64,000 nt of DNA, taken from Delphinapterus leucas. Lineage: Eukaryota > Chordata > Mammalia > Artiodactyla > Monodontidae. Each line of letters opens with the position of its first letter. The stretch's first letter is position 1. Below, piece after piece: positions 11,901-23,229 of the stretch. The position numbers and the translations under genes were made by a program. The stretch is taken from positions 3,307,277 to 3,371,276 of the forward strand of contig NW_022098000.1 in NCBI RefSeq assembly GCF_002288925.2, read 5' to 3'. The notes beneath the pieces were generated by a model. That model had not been told where the DNA came from. It did not search any database and saw nothing but the letters and a program-made list of their open reading frames with translations.

Positions 11901-12190
11901 ATTGGATGCATGCTCCACTTTTCTTTTTCCCTCCTGAGGGAGTCATTATAAGCTAGGGCATCTCTCCTTGCACTTATTTGTGTCAGCTTGGAGAGGGACT
12001 GATGTGGGTAAGGTAAAATTATTCTTAATTACCTGTTTCATTGAGGCTGTTCTTGGCTTTGTGCTCACCTGGGGAACTTCAGCTTCCTAACTGGAATCTC
12101 ACAAAGGTATTTTGGTCCAATCTGTGTTTCAGTGGGAGAATGTGGGTTGGGACTTTCTATTCTGCCATCTTGCTGACTTCACTCCTCTGT
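8960..12190 (-). mobile_element. Ancient L1 (HAL1/L1M-like): 5' UTR, ORF1 remnant, ORF2 endonuclease remnant
   Basis: Reading on the minus strand from 12190: a GC-richer 5' UTR-like part starts near 'gccatcttgctgacttcac'. An ORF1p-like remnant follows (10957-10694, 'LFKEIIAKNFSNLGKEMDIQ'). Then come pieces of the ORF2p endonuclease domain (9855-9604, containing 'AKGWNKILHTNANQKRTKVV'; 9573-9364, containing 'NNTIDQMDLTDIYRTA'). Frames are broken by stops and small indels. The order ORF1 then ORF2 N-terminus is the L1 order. The reverse transcriptase region and 3' end are missing. This is a dead old element, and the subfamily cannot be assigned by eye. Confidence 0.75.
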
Positions 12191-12568
12191 TCTTTTTATG
12201 AGTCAACCAGGCATGGGCTTGGTGCAACAGAATGAGGAGGGAAAAGAAAGTAATTTCCCCTTGTTCTCTGGAAGATACTTTCCTTAGGTGTCTCCAAGGG
12301 CTTCCAACAGCTTGTGGCTTGAATGATGGGGTTTCAAGGCCCATAGTTTGATTCAGGTGAGCTGAACTTGCCTGTGCACAGGTGTGGGTAGTTAAAAGAG
12401 CAGGTCCTGGAAAACTGCCTATGTATCCTTACTGTTCCATTTTCCACTATCTTGACTTTTTGATGAAGCAGGAAACTTATCTATTTCTTAAAAGAGTATA
12501 TGGTGTTCACTCAAGAGGGACCAGAGGTCAGAATTAGCAATTAGCTGTGCAAATGTAGCCATATCTTG

Positions 12569-12609
12569 AGAGACAGAGAGAAAGATAAAGAGATAGAGAT
12601 AGAGATAGA

Positions 12610-12672
<63 letters not shown>

Positions 12673-12698
12673 AGAGAGACTGAGAGAGTGAGAGAGGG
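12569..12698 (+). repeat. (GA)n-rich microsatellite
   Basis: Interrupted purine repeat: (gatagaga)n grading into pure (ga)n at about 12620-12668 and then 'gagactgagagag' units. The minus strand is (tc)n, which produces a spurious poly-Ser/Leu open frame. Confidence 0.95.
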
Positions 12699-13774
12699 AT
12701 ACCACTTGCCCAAGTGGAACTTTGGTGTCTTTCATTCCAAAAACTTAGTGACTTTTTTCCCTCCAGTGCTTTCCACCATGATGCACTTTAACTTGGAATG
12801 ATGTTCACGACTTCTGAATTTCTTTTTCTCTCACCGAAAATTATTCATATTTTCTATGACTCTTTGCTTGGTGATTGCTGGATAATTTGATTATCTAATT
12901 TAAGTCTTATAATACTTTATAATACTTTGTAATAATGGCCTGGTATGTTACTCTACCCTACTCAGTTTAACTTCCATTTCAGTAGAAGACATAAAAGGTA
13001 AAGGTACACGTCAGGTGCCATGGCCAGGACAACTGAGTTGTTTTTGGAGGTAGTGAGTATTTTAGCTTACATGATTTCATAACATGTATGTGATTTACTT
13101 GTCTGCCCTCACATGAAACTCATATCTTTCCCTTCTGCCTCTCCACTATTGGTACACATATGCTTGAATTCACAACCACAGAGATGGGGCATGAAAAAAT
13201 GAGAGGTGGGAGGTGGGGTGAAGTTTGGCAGATGGGATATGATGGAGTATAATATTTCATTAAACTTCATAGAATATTCAGGAGAATAACTTTGTATTCT
13301 ATCTGTAGATTAAAAGAATTTAAATCTAATCTGAATTGGTGACAACCTACATTGTCAAGGGCTTGTAGTATATCCAAAAATATGAATTTTCCATTCATTT
13401 AATTAGAGAGGCTAGAGCTATGTTTCAAATAAAGGAATATGATATGTTTATATTTTATGTGCAAAGCAGTGTTTGGGTATTAAATTGGAAAATGTAGGAT
13501 GACTATGGCATGATTCAGAAAATATACAAATTACAGCATACAGACTTTTCTCTCAGTGTTTATGATTGGATCTAGATGCAGCTGTATAAGTTAATTATTT
13601 CTAGGAAAGGAATAAACAAGAAAACATTCACAATAATTTTCTTAGGAATATTTAAAGCTTGTATAAAATGCTCATTCTCCCATCCTTTCTCTCTCTCTAA
13701 AATATGATGTATAATAGCTATCACCTAATTACCTATTTTATGCTCATAACAGCTTCAACCTTTTTAAGTAACAG

Positions 13775-14430
13775 TTGGCATGCCAGTAGGAGTGAAAATT
13801 GGTACAACCACTTTGGGAAAGTCTTTGACATTATCTATTAGGACAAATGTACTGCTATCTTATGAAGCAGTAATTCTATCCTAGATATTTAACTACGAGA
13901 AATAAGTTCATATGTTCACCAAAAGACTATTCAAGAATGTTCATAGCAGTTTTATTTAAAATAATCCCAAACTGGAAACAACTCAAATGATTGCCCACAG
14001 AAAAATGGATATAAGCACATCATAGTATAATTCATATAGTAGAATACTACACAGCAATACCATCAACAAAAACCACATCACTCTTATGTGCAAAACCACG
14101 GATAAATCCACAGGCATTATGTTGAGCAAGAGAAGTCAAATTTTAAAAAAAGATACTGCATTGTTCATTTATATTAAGTTCAAGAACAGACAAAACTAAA
14201 TTAATCAATGGGGACAGAAATCATAACAGTGGTGGCTTCTGGTGGTGGTGGTTATCCTCTGTGAAGGATCATGAGGTTGCTTTCAAGGTGTTAGACAGAT
14301 TCTGTGTCTTGTCTGAGGCTAGCTATGTGAGTGTAGGCATGTGTGGCAATTGAACTATTGTATACTTGAGATTAAGTCATTTTACTGAATGTAGGTTGTA
14401 TCTTAATAAAAAAGTTAAAAAAAAATTCAG
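13775..14430 (+). mobile_element. Old L1 3' end (L1M-type)
   Basis: Sense-oriented degenerate ORF2 C-terminus and 3' UTR: 'ttcatagcagttttatttaaaataatcccaaactggaaacaactcaaatg', then '...gtagaatactacacagcaat', and a tail ending 'ttgtatcttaataaaaaagtt'. These are standard L1M phrases with no usable reading frame. Confidence 0.75.
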
Positions 14431-14644
14431 TAAGCACAACGTCTATTAAAGTAAAGCACTTGAATGTTTTTTCTTTAAACCTGAGGCTGTATGAATATGG
14501 TGGTCCAGCCCAATCTCTGGAGTCAGAACGAGATCCAGGTTTGGTTCCTGACTTTGTCAACATCACTTTCTTGAAGTGAAATCTTAGGCTAAGTGGCTGA
14601 CTCCAACCTTGGTGATAGAGACCTTATTTTATCTCATTTTATTT

Positions 14645-15110
14645 TTTTGCAGTTTAAATAATAGTAACATTTATTATCTCATACAGTTCCTGTGGATCAG
14701 GGACATGGGTGAAGCTGGGCTGAATAGTCCTGATTCAGGTTCTCCCAAGGAATTGCAGTCAAGATGTCAGTTGAGGCGGCAGACTGCTGAAGGCATGACT
14801 GGGGCTAGAGGGTCTGCTTCTAAGGTGGCTCACTCACAAGATTGGTGAGTCAGTGCTGGCTATTGGCAGGCGGTTTCAGTTCCTGGTCACATGGACGTCT
14901 CCAAGTTGCTGCTGGAGCATCCTTGCAACATGGCAGCTGGTTTCCCCTGAAGTGAGTGGTCCAAGAGAGCAAGGGGGGGCTGCAGCATCTTTCATGGTCT
15001 AGACTTGGAAGCCACACCCCTTCATTTCTACAATATCCTACTGGTTATGAAGGCTAGCCCTGTCAGTGAGAGAGACCACATCTAATGAATGTTAATATCA
15101 GTATGCTAGA
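14645..15110 (+). mobile_element. Old interspersed repeat, family not named
   Basis: The phrases 'ttcctgtggatcagggaca', 'ttgcagtcaagatgtcagtt', 'tggctcactcacaaga', 'gagcatccttgcaacatggc' and 'agtggtccaagagagcaag' belong to a dispersed mammalian repeat that I recognise by wording but cannot assign to a class with certainty (a DNA transposon or LTR is likely). No coding potential. Confidence 0.45.
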
Positions 15111-15364
15111 TATTAGAGCATCAGAGGAACATGTTAAGATGCATCTATGTTTGTTTAAAAAAATAGAGTTTGTATGTTAAAATGATGCATAAATGTAATA
15201 TCTGACAAAAGTTCTTCCAATTCAAATTAAAAATGGAAAAGAAAAGGAGTAAAGAATGAGTTACAGGAATTGGACACAGACTATTGTCTGGATACGTGTA
15301 AAGGCAAGACACACTACCTTTCTTCATCTATAGTGTTTGATCAAAGGAAAAAATAACTTAGAAA

Positions 15365-15681
15365 CATTTCAGACTTCCCTGGTGGCACAGTGGTTAAGAA
15401 TCTACCTGCCAGTGCATGGGACATGGGTTCGAGCCCTAGTCTGTGAAGATCCCACATGCCACAGAGCAACTAAGCCCGTGTGCCACAACTACTGAGCCCA
15501 CGTGCTGCAATTACCAAAGCCCGTGTGCCTAGAGCCCGTGCTCCACAATAAGTGAAGCCACTGCAATGAGAAGCCCGCACACCACAATGAAGAGTAGCCC
15601 TCGCTCACCGCAACTAGAGAAAGCCCACGCGCAGCAACGAAGACCCAATGCAGCCAAAAAAAAAAAAAAAAAAGCATTTCA
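15365..15681 (+). mobile_element. CHR-type SINE, long form, poly-A tail
   Basis: Sense SINE body at about 15372-15674. It starts 'gacttccctggtggcacagt', carries the repeated 'caactactgagccc' type segments, ends 'gacccaatgcagcc' and has an A-tail of about 18. A short direct repeat, catttca, occurs at 15365-15371 and 15675-15681, extending imperfectly to 'aaa(g)catttca'. Confidence 0.88.
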
Positions 15682-17509
15682 TTACATAATCAATGGCTTT
15701 ACAATGAAAAATGGCAAAACCAGATGAGTTATTCTGTAATTTTGTAAGCCTTTAAAATTGTATTCTCCTTAGCTATTTTTTAAGGCAAGGATGGGTTTCC
15801 ATTTCTTATATTTTTTTCTTAGTGTTGAAAAATAATATCTTCTATGTTGGTGAGGCTACTTACTGGTGAAAAAGATTTTGACTTTTCTGGTTTGTGCATA
15901 AGTTGTACTTAAGGCTAATTGGAGTTTATTGATCCCATTGACTCACCACTGAAAGGAGTGTTATAAAAATCTACACTTACTATGTCCCACTGTCAGCCAT
16001 GTTTGGCAGACATCTTCCTCTGATGAAGGGTTCTAAATCAACCTATATTTCAGGACAGTGGGATTACTTGCTGGTAAAAGAGAATGAGATCATTCAGTCA
16101 TGTGATGAGAAAAGAAACTTTGTGAACTTGGGCTTTAGTAAGAGAATTTCTGCTTGGATAATTTATTTCAGATTTGCTATTGTTATTTTAGTGTATTTCC
16201 AATATGATGGGATGGAGTCTAAGTTATCACAATCTTGGTGAATGTGCCTCCTTTTTTATAAATTTGTACATGATGTTAAAGTCCATGGTGATATAATAGA
16301 CCTTCAGGAAGGCAAATGTTTTAAATTGCCACTGCATGCCATTGAGGATTGTCTATCTTTGGCACCTATACTCATGTTTGCCTTACCATTAAAACCAAGT
16401 TCAATCCAGGAAAGTTTAAAGAAGCTGGCTTGCACAGACCTAAACTGTACCAGGGGCACCGTAGACAACTATGTTTTATTGGATTATCAGGTCTGGATCA
16501 CTAAAATTACTTTTGGTCTCTGACCACAAATCTCCTTATAAAATTCCCAGTTGTCAGTTAAAATATGTGACTTCTGCAGAGGGTGGACTTACAAACAATC
16601 TTGCAATTGGATTAAGTAGGCACTTATAAACTAGGCTAGGTGTGATCTGGAATAATGTGTTCATTATTAATTAATGTGATAGTCCCCCTATCATATTAAC
16701 TTATAAGTAGAAAGCTGTAGCTAGACACATGTGATTTCCCTGGTTAGACTCAAGAGATACACAGTTTTTGTGTTCTTGTCCATGGCAGGATTTTAAATAA
16801 AACACATTTTTATGATCCTAATAAGACTGAATTACTTATACTACTAAGCCCTGGGATTTAACAGAAAAGCAATTATTACTGGACCCCAGTGTTTAAAATA
16901 AGTGGACTAATGTGTGCTCCACCCCAGAAAGTGTTCCTTTTCTGAATACTCTCTGAACGTATTAGAGTCAAATAAAATTATAACTGTGTAGTCTGTGTAG
17001 GAAACCATTTGTGAACTTAAGGCTTTGAGGTTTTTCTTTTGGTTCTTGCTCCTGAATGCACTCCTTTAAACTAACTTGCTTTATCTAGATTGTTCTACTT
17101 ACCTGTTGTATGTGTTATAGCAAGTCCCAACTGACTCTCTCTTAGCATTTGATTTTCCTGGTGCTTAAAATGACAGCTTCCAAGTTCCAGTTTTTAATTC
17201 CAGTATCCATTCCCCTCTCTGTATGTGTTTGTATAGTTATACATCGATTTCTTTTTTCCTACACAATAGGGAAGTTAATTATTGACCTCTGTTTCCCTAG
17301 AAGTTTGTGGAAGAATTGTTGGTTGGCAATCAAAGTAGCTTTTTATATATGGAAACTTTCTTTTATCTGTTTCCTATAGCTAGGTATATGCAAACATACA
17401 AACTGTATTTGAGCATTTTAACTACATTTTACTTTTCAGTTTCCATGTGTAAGGGTATTTTATTATTCTTGTAGGTGAGCAAATTTGGAAGAAAAATTAT
17501 TTCTTCAAA

Positions 17510-17750
17510 AAACTATGGGTGTACCAGGGGCTGAGAGGAGAGAGGAATGGGGAGTTATGGTCTAATGGGTACAAAGTTTCTGTTTCTGAATAATAAAACT
17601 TTTCTGGAAATAGTGGTGATGGTTATACAACATTTGAATGTAGTTAATGGCAATGAATTTTACGCTTAAAAATAGTCAAAATGGTAAATTTTATGTTATG
17701 TATATTTTACAATTTAAAAAAATTGAAAGCCAAAAAAAAAAAAAAAAGGA
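17510..17750 (+). mobile_element. L1 3' end with A-rich tail
   Basis: 'gtaccaggggctgagaggag', then 'ggtgatggttatacaacatt', then 'aaatggtaaattttatgttatgtatattttac', is the 3' end of an older mammalian L1 followed by an A-run at 17733-17748. Confidence 0.7.
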
Positions 17751-17989
17751 AAATATAATTATCTAAATACATTTCTCCTAATGAGATGTACTAAGTGGTA
17801 ATGAAAATGTGGCTGTAACGTGATTGTTAATTTACATTCCTGATTTCACGAACCATGCCACACTGTTTCCTATACAATTCAGGGGATTAGAATACAGTGC
17901 AAAAATTTGATTAAAGAGAAAGGATGAACACAATACTTGCTTTATCCCCCCCACTTGCATGCTATTTTGAAGTTACAAATCATTTTTAC

Positions 17990-18140
17990 ATACTTCATCA
18001 CATTTGATCCCAAAAAAATCCCTGTGAAGGAGATCATTATTCTCATGTCACAGATGAGAAGCCAGAGAGGTTCATGAGAGGTTAAGAGAGAGGCTGAGGT
18101 CTAAACCTCAGATTCTGGTCTTCAGTTGGAGCTCTTTGTT
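17990..18140 (-). mobile_element. MIR fragment
   Basis: The antisense MIR core 'attattctcatgtcacagatgagaagccagagaggtt' corresponds to the family core 'cctctgtgcctcagtttcctc' read on the other strand. Diverged. Confidence 0.5.
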
Positions 18141-19156
18141 TACCATCTTATAACTTCTCTTTTGTAAAGCAAATCAGAGGAGCAATTCAAATCTGAATAT
18201 TTATGTGATGTCATGTTTGACACATTTTCTTTTCAGCTGAACTTCTTTCTTTTGCAGTTTTAAATCAAGTGCATTTGAAGTGAGGCCTCCTATTGTTCTA
18301 TATTACCCTGCCCCCTGCTAGAAACAAACCCTGCATCATAATGACAGGAAACATTTAATTTATTGATTTATGATTTCAACTCAGTCATACAGTATTATTG
18401 GGACACTTATTTTCTGCTTCTTATGTTTTCATGTGGAGGGACTTCAGCCAGACTGACTTTTTTTTAATAAGTCATCTTGATTTTATATTAAAAAGTTTTA
18501 AAATTATAACAAATCTCAGTTTTAAGTAGAGATGAAAAGATTTGCTAAATAAAACACTAGTCCAGTAATGTAGTAAAGGAATAATATTTGTCAGAATAGG
18601 GATTATTTCAAAATGCAAAGATGGTTTAATAGTGAAGTCTGATTTGTCACTCTTCTGCTCAAAATTCACCTGAATTGGCGTTTTTCTTGACTCAGGCAAT
18701 TTCTTTTTGGTTCTCATTCTTCAAAATTAAAACCGATGCTGCAATGAGTAAATAGATTGACTTTTCTGATCTCTCCCCACCTTCTTTCACTCTTTACCAC
18801 TGATGAGAAGAGGCATTTTCGGATAAGGGAGTTTGATCAAAGAAGCTGGTCCTAGCTGGTGAAGTGCCTTAGATGTTCTTCCCTTTGGATCAGCAGGCCT
18901 GTGGAGCTGGTGTTCCCTTTCCTCTTTAGATCATATGTGAACTTAACAGGCAGTCCTGCTCCTGAGGTGGGTGGGGATTGAATCAGCCCTGCTGGGCTGC
19001 CAGGCGGGGGTGGTTAATTACAGTGTACAGTCTCATCAGACTCACTGGATCACGCCTCTAACCAGCATCTTCTGTTTGCCTGGTTCCTGTATCTTCCCAT
19101 CAGTTAGCTCTAAGCTTCCCAGAGGAAGAAGAATGTGATTGAATAGGTCCCTTCAA

Positions 19157-19818
19157 AATTCAGCATCCTCAGACCTGAAGATGAAAATACCCCTCCTTTC
19201 CCAGGAACACATCTACTTTTATTTATATCAAACCTTTATTTTATTTCCAATATTAATGTTTCAAATGTCCATCAATAAGTATACAGATAAATTGTGATAT
19301 ATCCATACAATGGACTTCTAATCAGCAGCAAAAAAGAATGAACTACTGAAACACACAACCGGAGTGGATCTAAAATAATCATGCTGAATGAAAGAAGCCA
19401 GACGAGAAGGAGTACATACAATATGCGTCCATTTTTTATAGAACTATACGAAATTCAAACTTATTTGTAGTGACAGAAAGCATATCAGTGGTGCCTGAGA
19501 ATGGGGATGGGAGTGGGGTAGTGAATGGTGACAGACAGAGATTGCAATGAACATGAGGAAACTTTTGGGGGTGATGCATATGTTCGTTATCTTGTCGGTT
19601 GTGATGGTTTTACAGGTGTATACATATGTCAAAGCTAATCAGATGGTAAACTTTATGTTTAGTTTACTGAGTATCAATTTACCTCAGTAAAGCTACTTAA
19701 AAAACAAACAAACAAACAAAAACTCAGCATCCTCAGACCTGAAGAGGAAAAATGCCCCTCCCTTCCCAGGAATACAGTTAATTTTATTTATATCAAACCT
19801 TTATTTAATTTCTAATAG
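19157..19818 (+). mobile_element. Old L1 3' end flanked by ~95-bp direct repeats
   Basis: An L1M-type 3' end occupies about 19256-19721 ('gtccatcaataagtatacagataaattgtg', '...ctgaatgaaagaagccagac', and a tail of (aaac)n). Upstream, 19159-19252 ('cagcatcctcagacctgaag' onward) is repeated downstream at 19724-19817 with roughly 90% identity by eye, including 'atttatatcaaacctttatt' in both copies. A target-site duplication is normally 7-20 bp, so this is unusually long. Confidence 0.75.
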
Positions 19819-20171
19819 TCTATGGTACAAGTTATGACAGTATTACTGGGCTAATAAAATTCATCTCTTTACTTTTTACTGTTTTATAAATATGATACTT
19901 TTCCCTTTTCTTAATGTTTTGTAAGAGAGTGATTATCTTAAAGTACCTTTAGTGGAGTTTGTTCTTTTATTCTCTTAGCTGCTCTATAAAATATAAGCAG
20001 TCAGGCTCAATGTGTATGTTATATGATGGCCTTGGAAGAATCTGAAAATATTGCAACATTCCTACAGTATGACAGTTTAATAGCATGGCATCCAAACAGA
20101 ATTTTCCACATAATTTGAGACACTGGTTTCCCAGAGAATTGAAAAGCGTATCACATTTTTATAATTTATAT

Positions 20172-20243
20172 AAATGACTGTATAACTAATAAGAACCTGC
20201 TGTATAAAAATATAAAATTAAATTTAAAAAAATGACTGTATAA
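20172..20243 (+). mobile_element. 44-bp L1-tail insertion with perfect 14-bp target-site duplication
   Basis: aaatgactgtataa occurs at 20172-20185 and 20230-20243. The 44 bp between them (20186-20229) starts 'ctaataagaacctgctgtat' and ends A-rich. It resembles the extreme 3' terminus of cetartiodactyl L1 elements, so this is an extremely 5'-truncated retroposition event. Confidence 0.8.
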
Positions 20244-20946
20244 TGCAAACCTTAATGATTCTTCTTAAGGAAAAAGTCTTTATTCATTTATAAATGTGAT
20301 TAATATAATATATAATCTGATTAATCATAGATGAGATAATAGGCCCATTTGAAGAATTTCCATGAACAGAAAAAATGTACAGTTAAGTTTTTTCCAGAGT
20401 GAGAGAACCAAGATATTTGAACTGTAGGATTATAAACTGCTAGAACTGGAAAGAACATTGGGAACAACACACATTTCTTACCCCTCAAATGCTGGGAATG
20501 CAAGAAAGCAATCAGAATTCATCTCCTAGATCCAAGAAATTTAAGAGCATTATTCAAGGGTGCGTGACTACCAGCAAATCTTGGATGAGAATCACGAATC
20601 CTGCTCCAGCCCTCTCCTACTGGCCAGGTGTTAGGTTGCCTCATATTCAAAATAGTGAAGTGTAAATTTCAGCATAGTGTTGCCCTTAAAACAATCCATG
20701 AACAAATGTGCCTTTTACATTTCTGTTTTTTTTCATCCCCTTTTAGGGAGAAAGAAGACAATTGAGACTTCATTCTCAAATACCAAAAACACTCCCACGT
20801 GTTTTCTCAGAAATGCATTTACATACATATGTGTGCATATAGAAATTTTATAATTCTATGTTCTTTAATATTCCTCCCTTGATTTTCTTTTTGTTGAAGT
20901 AACCCATGATTAATCAACTTCTACCCCTTTTGCTTTTGCTTTATAG

Positions 20947-21115
20947 AATCTGTCTGTCCAACACGAATTCCAGTGGCAGCCCGTGATGAGAAGGGGTTTG
21001 ATATTCTTTTAGGCTTGGGTGTAAAGAAAAAGGCTAAGAAAAGAATTCAGCTTTCACCAACAAGGATAAAAGGATATGAAGTGACATCAAAAGTTGATTT
21101 ATCAGAACTCACAAG
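20947..21115 (+). CDS. COL21A1: COL21A1 coding exon 3: linker and start of TSPN domain
   Basis: 169 nt, entering in phase 1 and leaving in phase 2. It encodes codons 214-269 plus two bases of codon 270, beginning ESVCPTRIPVAARDEKGFDI and ending in KVDLSEL-T-S across the junction. This joins the vWA domain to the laminin-G/TSPN-like domain that begins at about residue 230. A lysine-rich stretch (VKKKAKKR, 21020-21043) stands out as a basic patch, as in the human protein. Acceptor gctttatag; donor gtaaac. It is separated from the next exon by only 91 nt, so the two are likely recognised together. Confidence 0.95.
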
Positions 21116-21206
21116 GTAAACGTTATGTGTTGATACAGCGTTTTCTTGATGTTTCTGTAGACATGTTGAGAATTCTTTAAGCTCATACATGTTCTTCTTT
21201 TTCCAG

Positions 21207-21423
21207 CAACGTTTTCCCAGAAGGTCTTCCTCCATCATATGTATTTGTCTCCACTCAGAGATTTAAGGTCAAGAAAGTGTGGGATTTATGGAGAATTTTA
21301 ACCATTGACGGAAGGCCACAAATAGCAGTTACCTTAAATGGAGTGGATAAAACTTTATTATTTACAACAACCAGCATCATTAATGGCTCACAACTGGTCA
21401 ACTTTGCTGACCCTCGAGTTAAG
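21207..21423 (+). CDS. COL21A1: COL21A1 coding exon 4: TSPN/laminin-G-like domain
   Basis: 217 nt completing codon 270 and encoding to residue 342, phase 2 in and phase 0 out. It contains the core beta-strands of the TSPN domain (PSYVFVSTQRFKVKKVWDLW, then RILTIDGRPQIAVTLNGVDK). One N-glycosylation sequon (NGS) lies in IINGSQLV. In FACIT collagens this domain is part of the N-terminal globule, which projects from fibrils. The frame is clean; acceptor ttttccag; donor gtaaag, a good consensus site. The residues match human COL21A1 except for scattered conservative changes. Confidence 0.96.
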
Positions 21424-21584
21424 GTAAAGATGCTTGGGTATGATTATGGTATTCACGGGGAATGACCATCAGGTTTGTGTGTTTTGGGAGAGGAGAGCCA
21501 TAATTTGAACCTGACTGAAAAAATATTGATTTCATATTTTAATTTTGCTTCATTGACTAAAAGGAACAAAGGAAGAATATTTGT

Positions 21585-22246
21585 TTCTTTTTTAATTGAA
21601 GTAGAGTTGAGTTACAATGTGGTGTTAATTTCTGCTGTACAGAAAACTGATTCAGTTATACATATATATACGTATTCTTTTTCATAGTCTTTTCCATGGT
21701 GGTTTATCACAGGATATTGAATACAGTTCCCTGTGCTACACAGTAGGACCTTGTTGTTTATCCATATCCTATACATAATAGTTTGTATTTACTAATCCCA
21801 AACTCCCAGCCCATCCCTTTCCCACCCCCCTTTCTCCTTGGCAAGCACAGTTCTGGTCTCTGTGTCTGTGAGTCTGTTTCTGTTTCGTAGATAATTTCAT
21901 TTGTGTCATATTTTAGATTCCACATATGAGTGATATCGTATGATACTTGTCCTTCTCTGTCTTATTTAGTTCACTTAGTATGATAATCTCTGGGTCCATC
22001 CATGTTGCTGCAAATGGCATTATTTTGTTCTTTTTTATGGCTGAGTAATATTCTATTGTATATATGTACCACATCGTCTCTATCCATTCATCTGTCGATG
22101 GACATTTAGGTTGCATCCATGTCTTGGCTATTGTAAATAGTGCTGCTAGGAACATAGGGGTGCATGTACCTTTTTGAATTATAGTTTTGTCCAGATATAT
22201 GTCCAGGAGTGGGATTTCTGGATCATATATGGCAACTCTATTTTTA
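21585..22246 (-). mobile_element. 5'-truncated L1 (3' UTR plus ORF2 C-terminus)
   Basis: A second antisense copy of the same L1 3' region as at 4121-4815. The minus strand 22155-21913 reads MFLAALFTIAKTWMQPKCPS and onward, the ORF2p C-terminus, followed by the 3' UTR and a T-run at the low-coordinate end. Defective. Confidence 0.9.
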
Positions 22247-22284
22247 GTGAAAATTTGTTTTTTAATTCATATGAGATTAAGGGG

Positions 22285-22500
22285 TGCAGGAACTAACATT
22301 TTTGAGTACCTGCTTCTAGGTGCCAGGAACATTTAATTATAATAATCACCCAAGGAAGAAGCTATTGCTCTCACTTTAAAGATAAAATACCAAAGTTCAA
22401 GGATATTAAATTCTCTTTCCAAGTAACATGGCTAGTAAGTGGTGACATCAGGAATTTAATTTAGGTCTGGTCACTTTCAAAATCTGTGTTTGTCTATTTT
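22285..22500 (-). mobile_element. MIR fragment
   Basis: Antisense MIR-like: 'ataataatcacccaaggaagaagctattgctctcactttaaagat', then 'acatggctagtaagtggtgacatcagg'. Diverged. Confidence 0.5.
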
Positions 22501-23229
22501 GTACTGCCATGTCCTACAGGATATTGAGATAAATTCATATTTGTCAGAACATTAAATACAGGTAGGAAGTATGTACAGAATTCACATTTATTTGGATGAC
22601 AGCTTATATTCCCAAAAGGAGCATATATTTAACAAAATTCATAAACCAAAAGTGTATTTTTCAAGTCAAATGTGTTCAGAAAATAGATGCCATGATAAAA
22701 TCAATTACATTTTGATTATTACTGTAATTATGATAGTCAAATTCTACATTATATAATTTAGGAAATATACAAGGCTGTACATGAAATTATGCATTTATCC
22801 AATTTCTTCATTTGGTAAGAAGAATACATTTTTAAAAAAATTGTTGTCTACTATTTTCATTAAAGGCAATGTGCTAGGTTCTGTAAGAAATGACAAATGA
22901 ATAAGGCATGTTTCTAATCTTCAAGGAATTTATTTATAATGGGATATTCAGTGCTTCTGGTATCTAAAAGAAGTACAAAAAGTTAGTGGACTGTGGAAGG
23001 AAAAGTGGATTCTAATACAAAATGTGGGCCAGTCTTCATAAATGAGATGGTTTTTGGAATGTAGGATGAAGGATGTACAGGATTTTGTTGGAGAGAGAGA
23101 AGGACACGGAAGTCAATGGTTCATTATTGAGTAGTTATGTGTGGTGAAATGCAGGGTTTTTATTTATAGAATAGAACGTGGTGCCCCTTGTGTTTGGAGT
23201 ATAAGATACATGAAAGCAAAAGCTAGAAA

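Larger units (their letters stand above)
6458..20946 (+). other. COL21A1: COL21A1 intron between coding exons 2 and 3 (14.5 kb)
   Basis: The largest intron in the window. It contains a SINE at 7.9-8.3 kb, an old antisense L1 at 9-12.2 kb, a GA microsatellite at 12.6 kb, several L1 3' ends (13.8-14.4, 17.5-17.75 and 19.2-19.7 kb), a SINE at 15.4-15.7 kb, a MIR near 18.0 kb and a minute L1-tail insertion at 20.2 kb. I see nothing identifiable in 6480-7880, 8280-8950, 12700-13770, 15690-17500, 18150-19150 or 20250-20930, apart from AT-rich, probably old repeat-derived sequence. Confidence 0.8.

Noticed and set aside
12541..12735. Ser/Leu-repeat protein on minus strand
   Set aside because: Translation of a (GA)n microsatellite.
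15372..15674. tRNA gene-like head of CHR SINE
   Set aside because: It has B-box-like sequence but lacks a complete tRNA cloverleaf and is followed by the SINE body and poly-A. A retroposon, not a tRNA gene.
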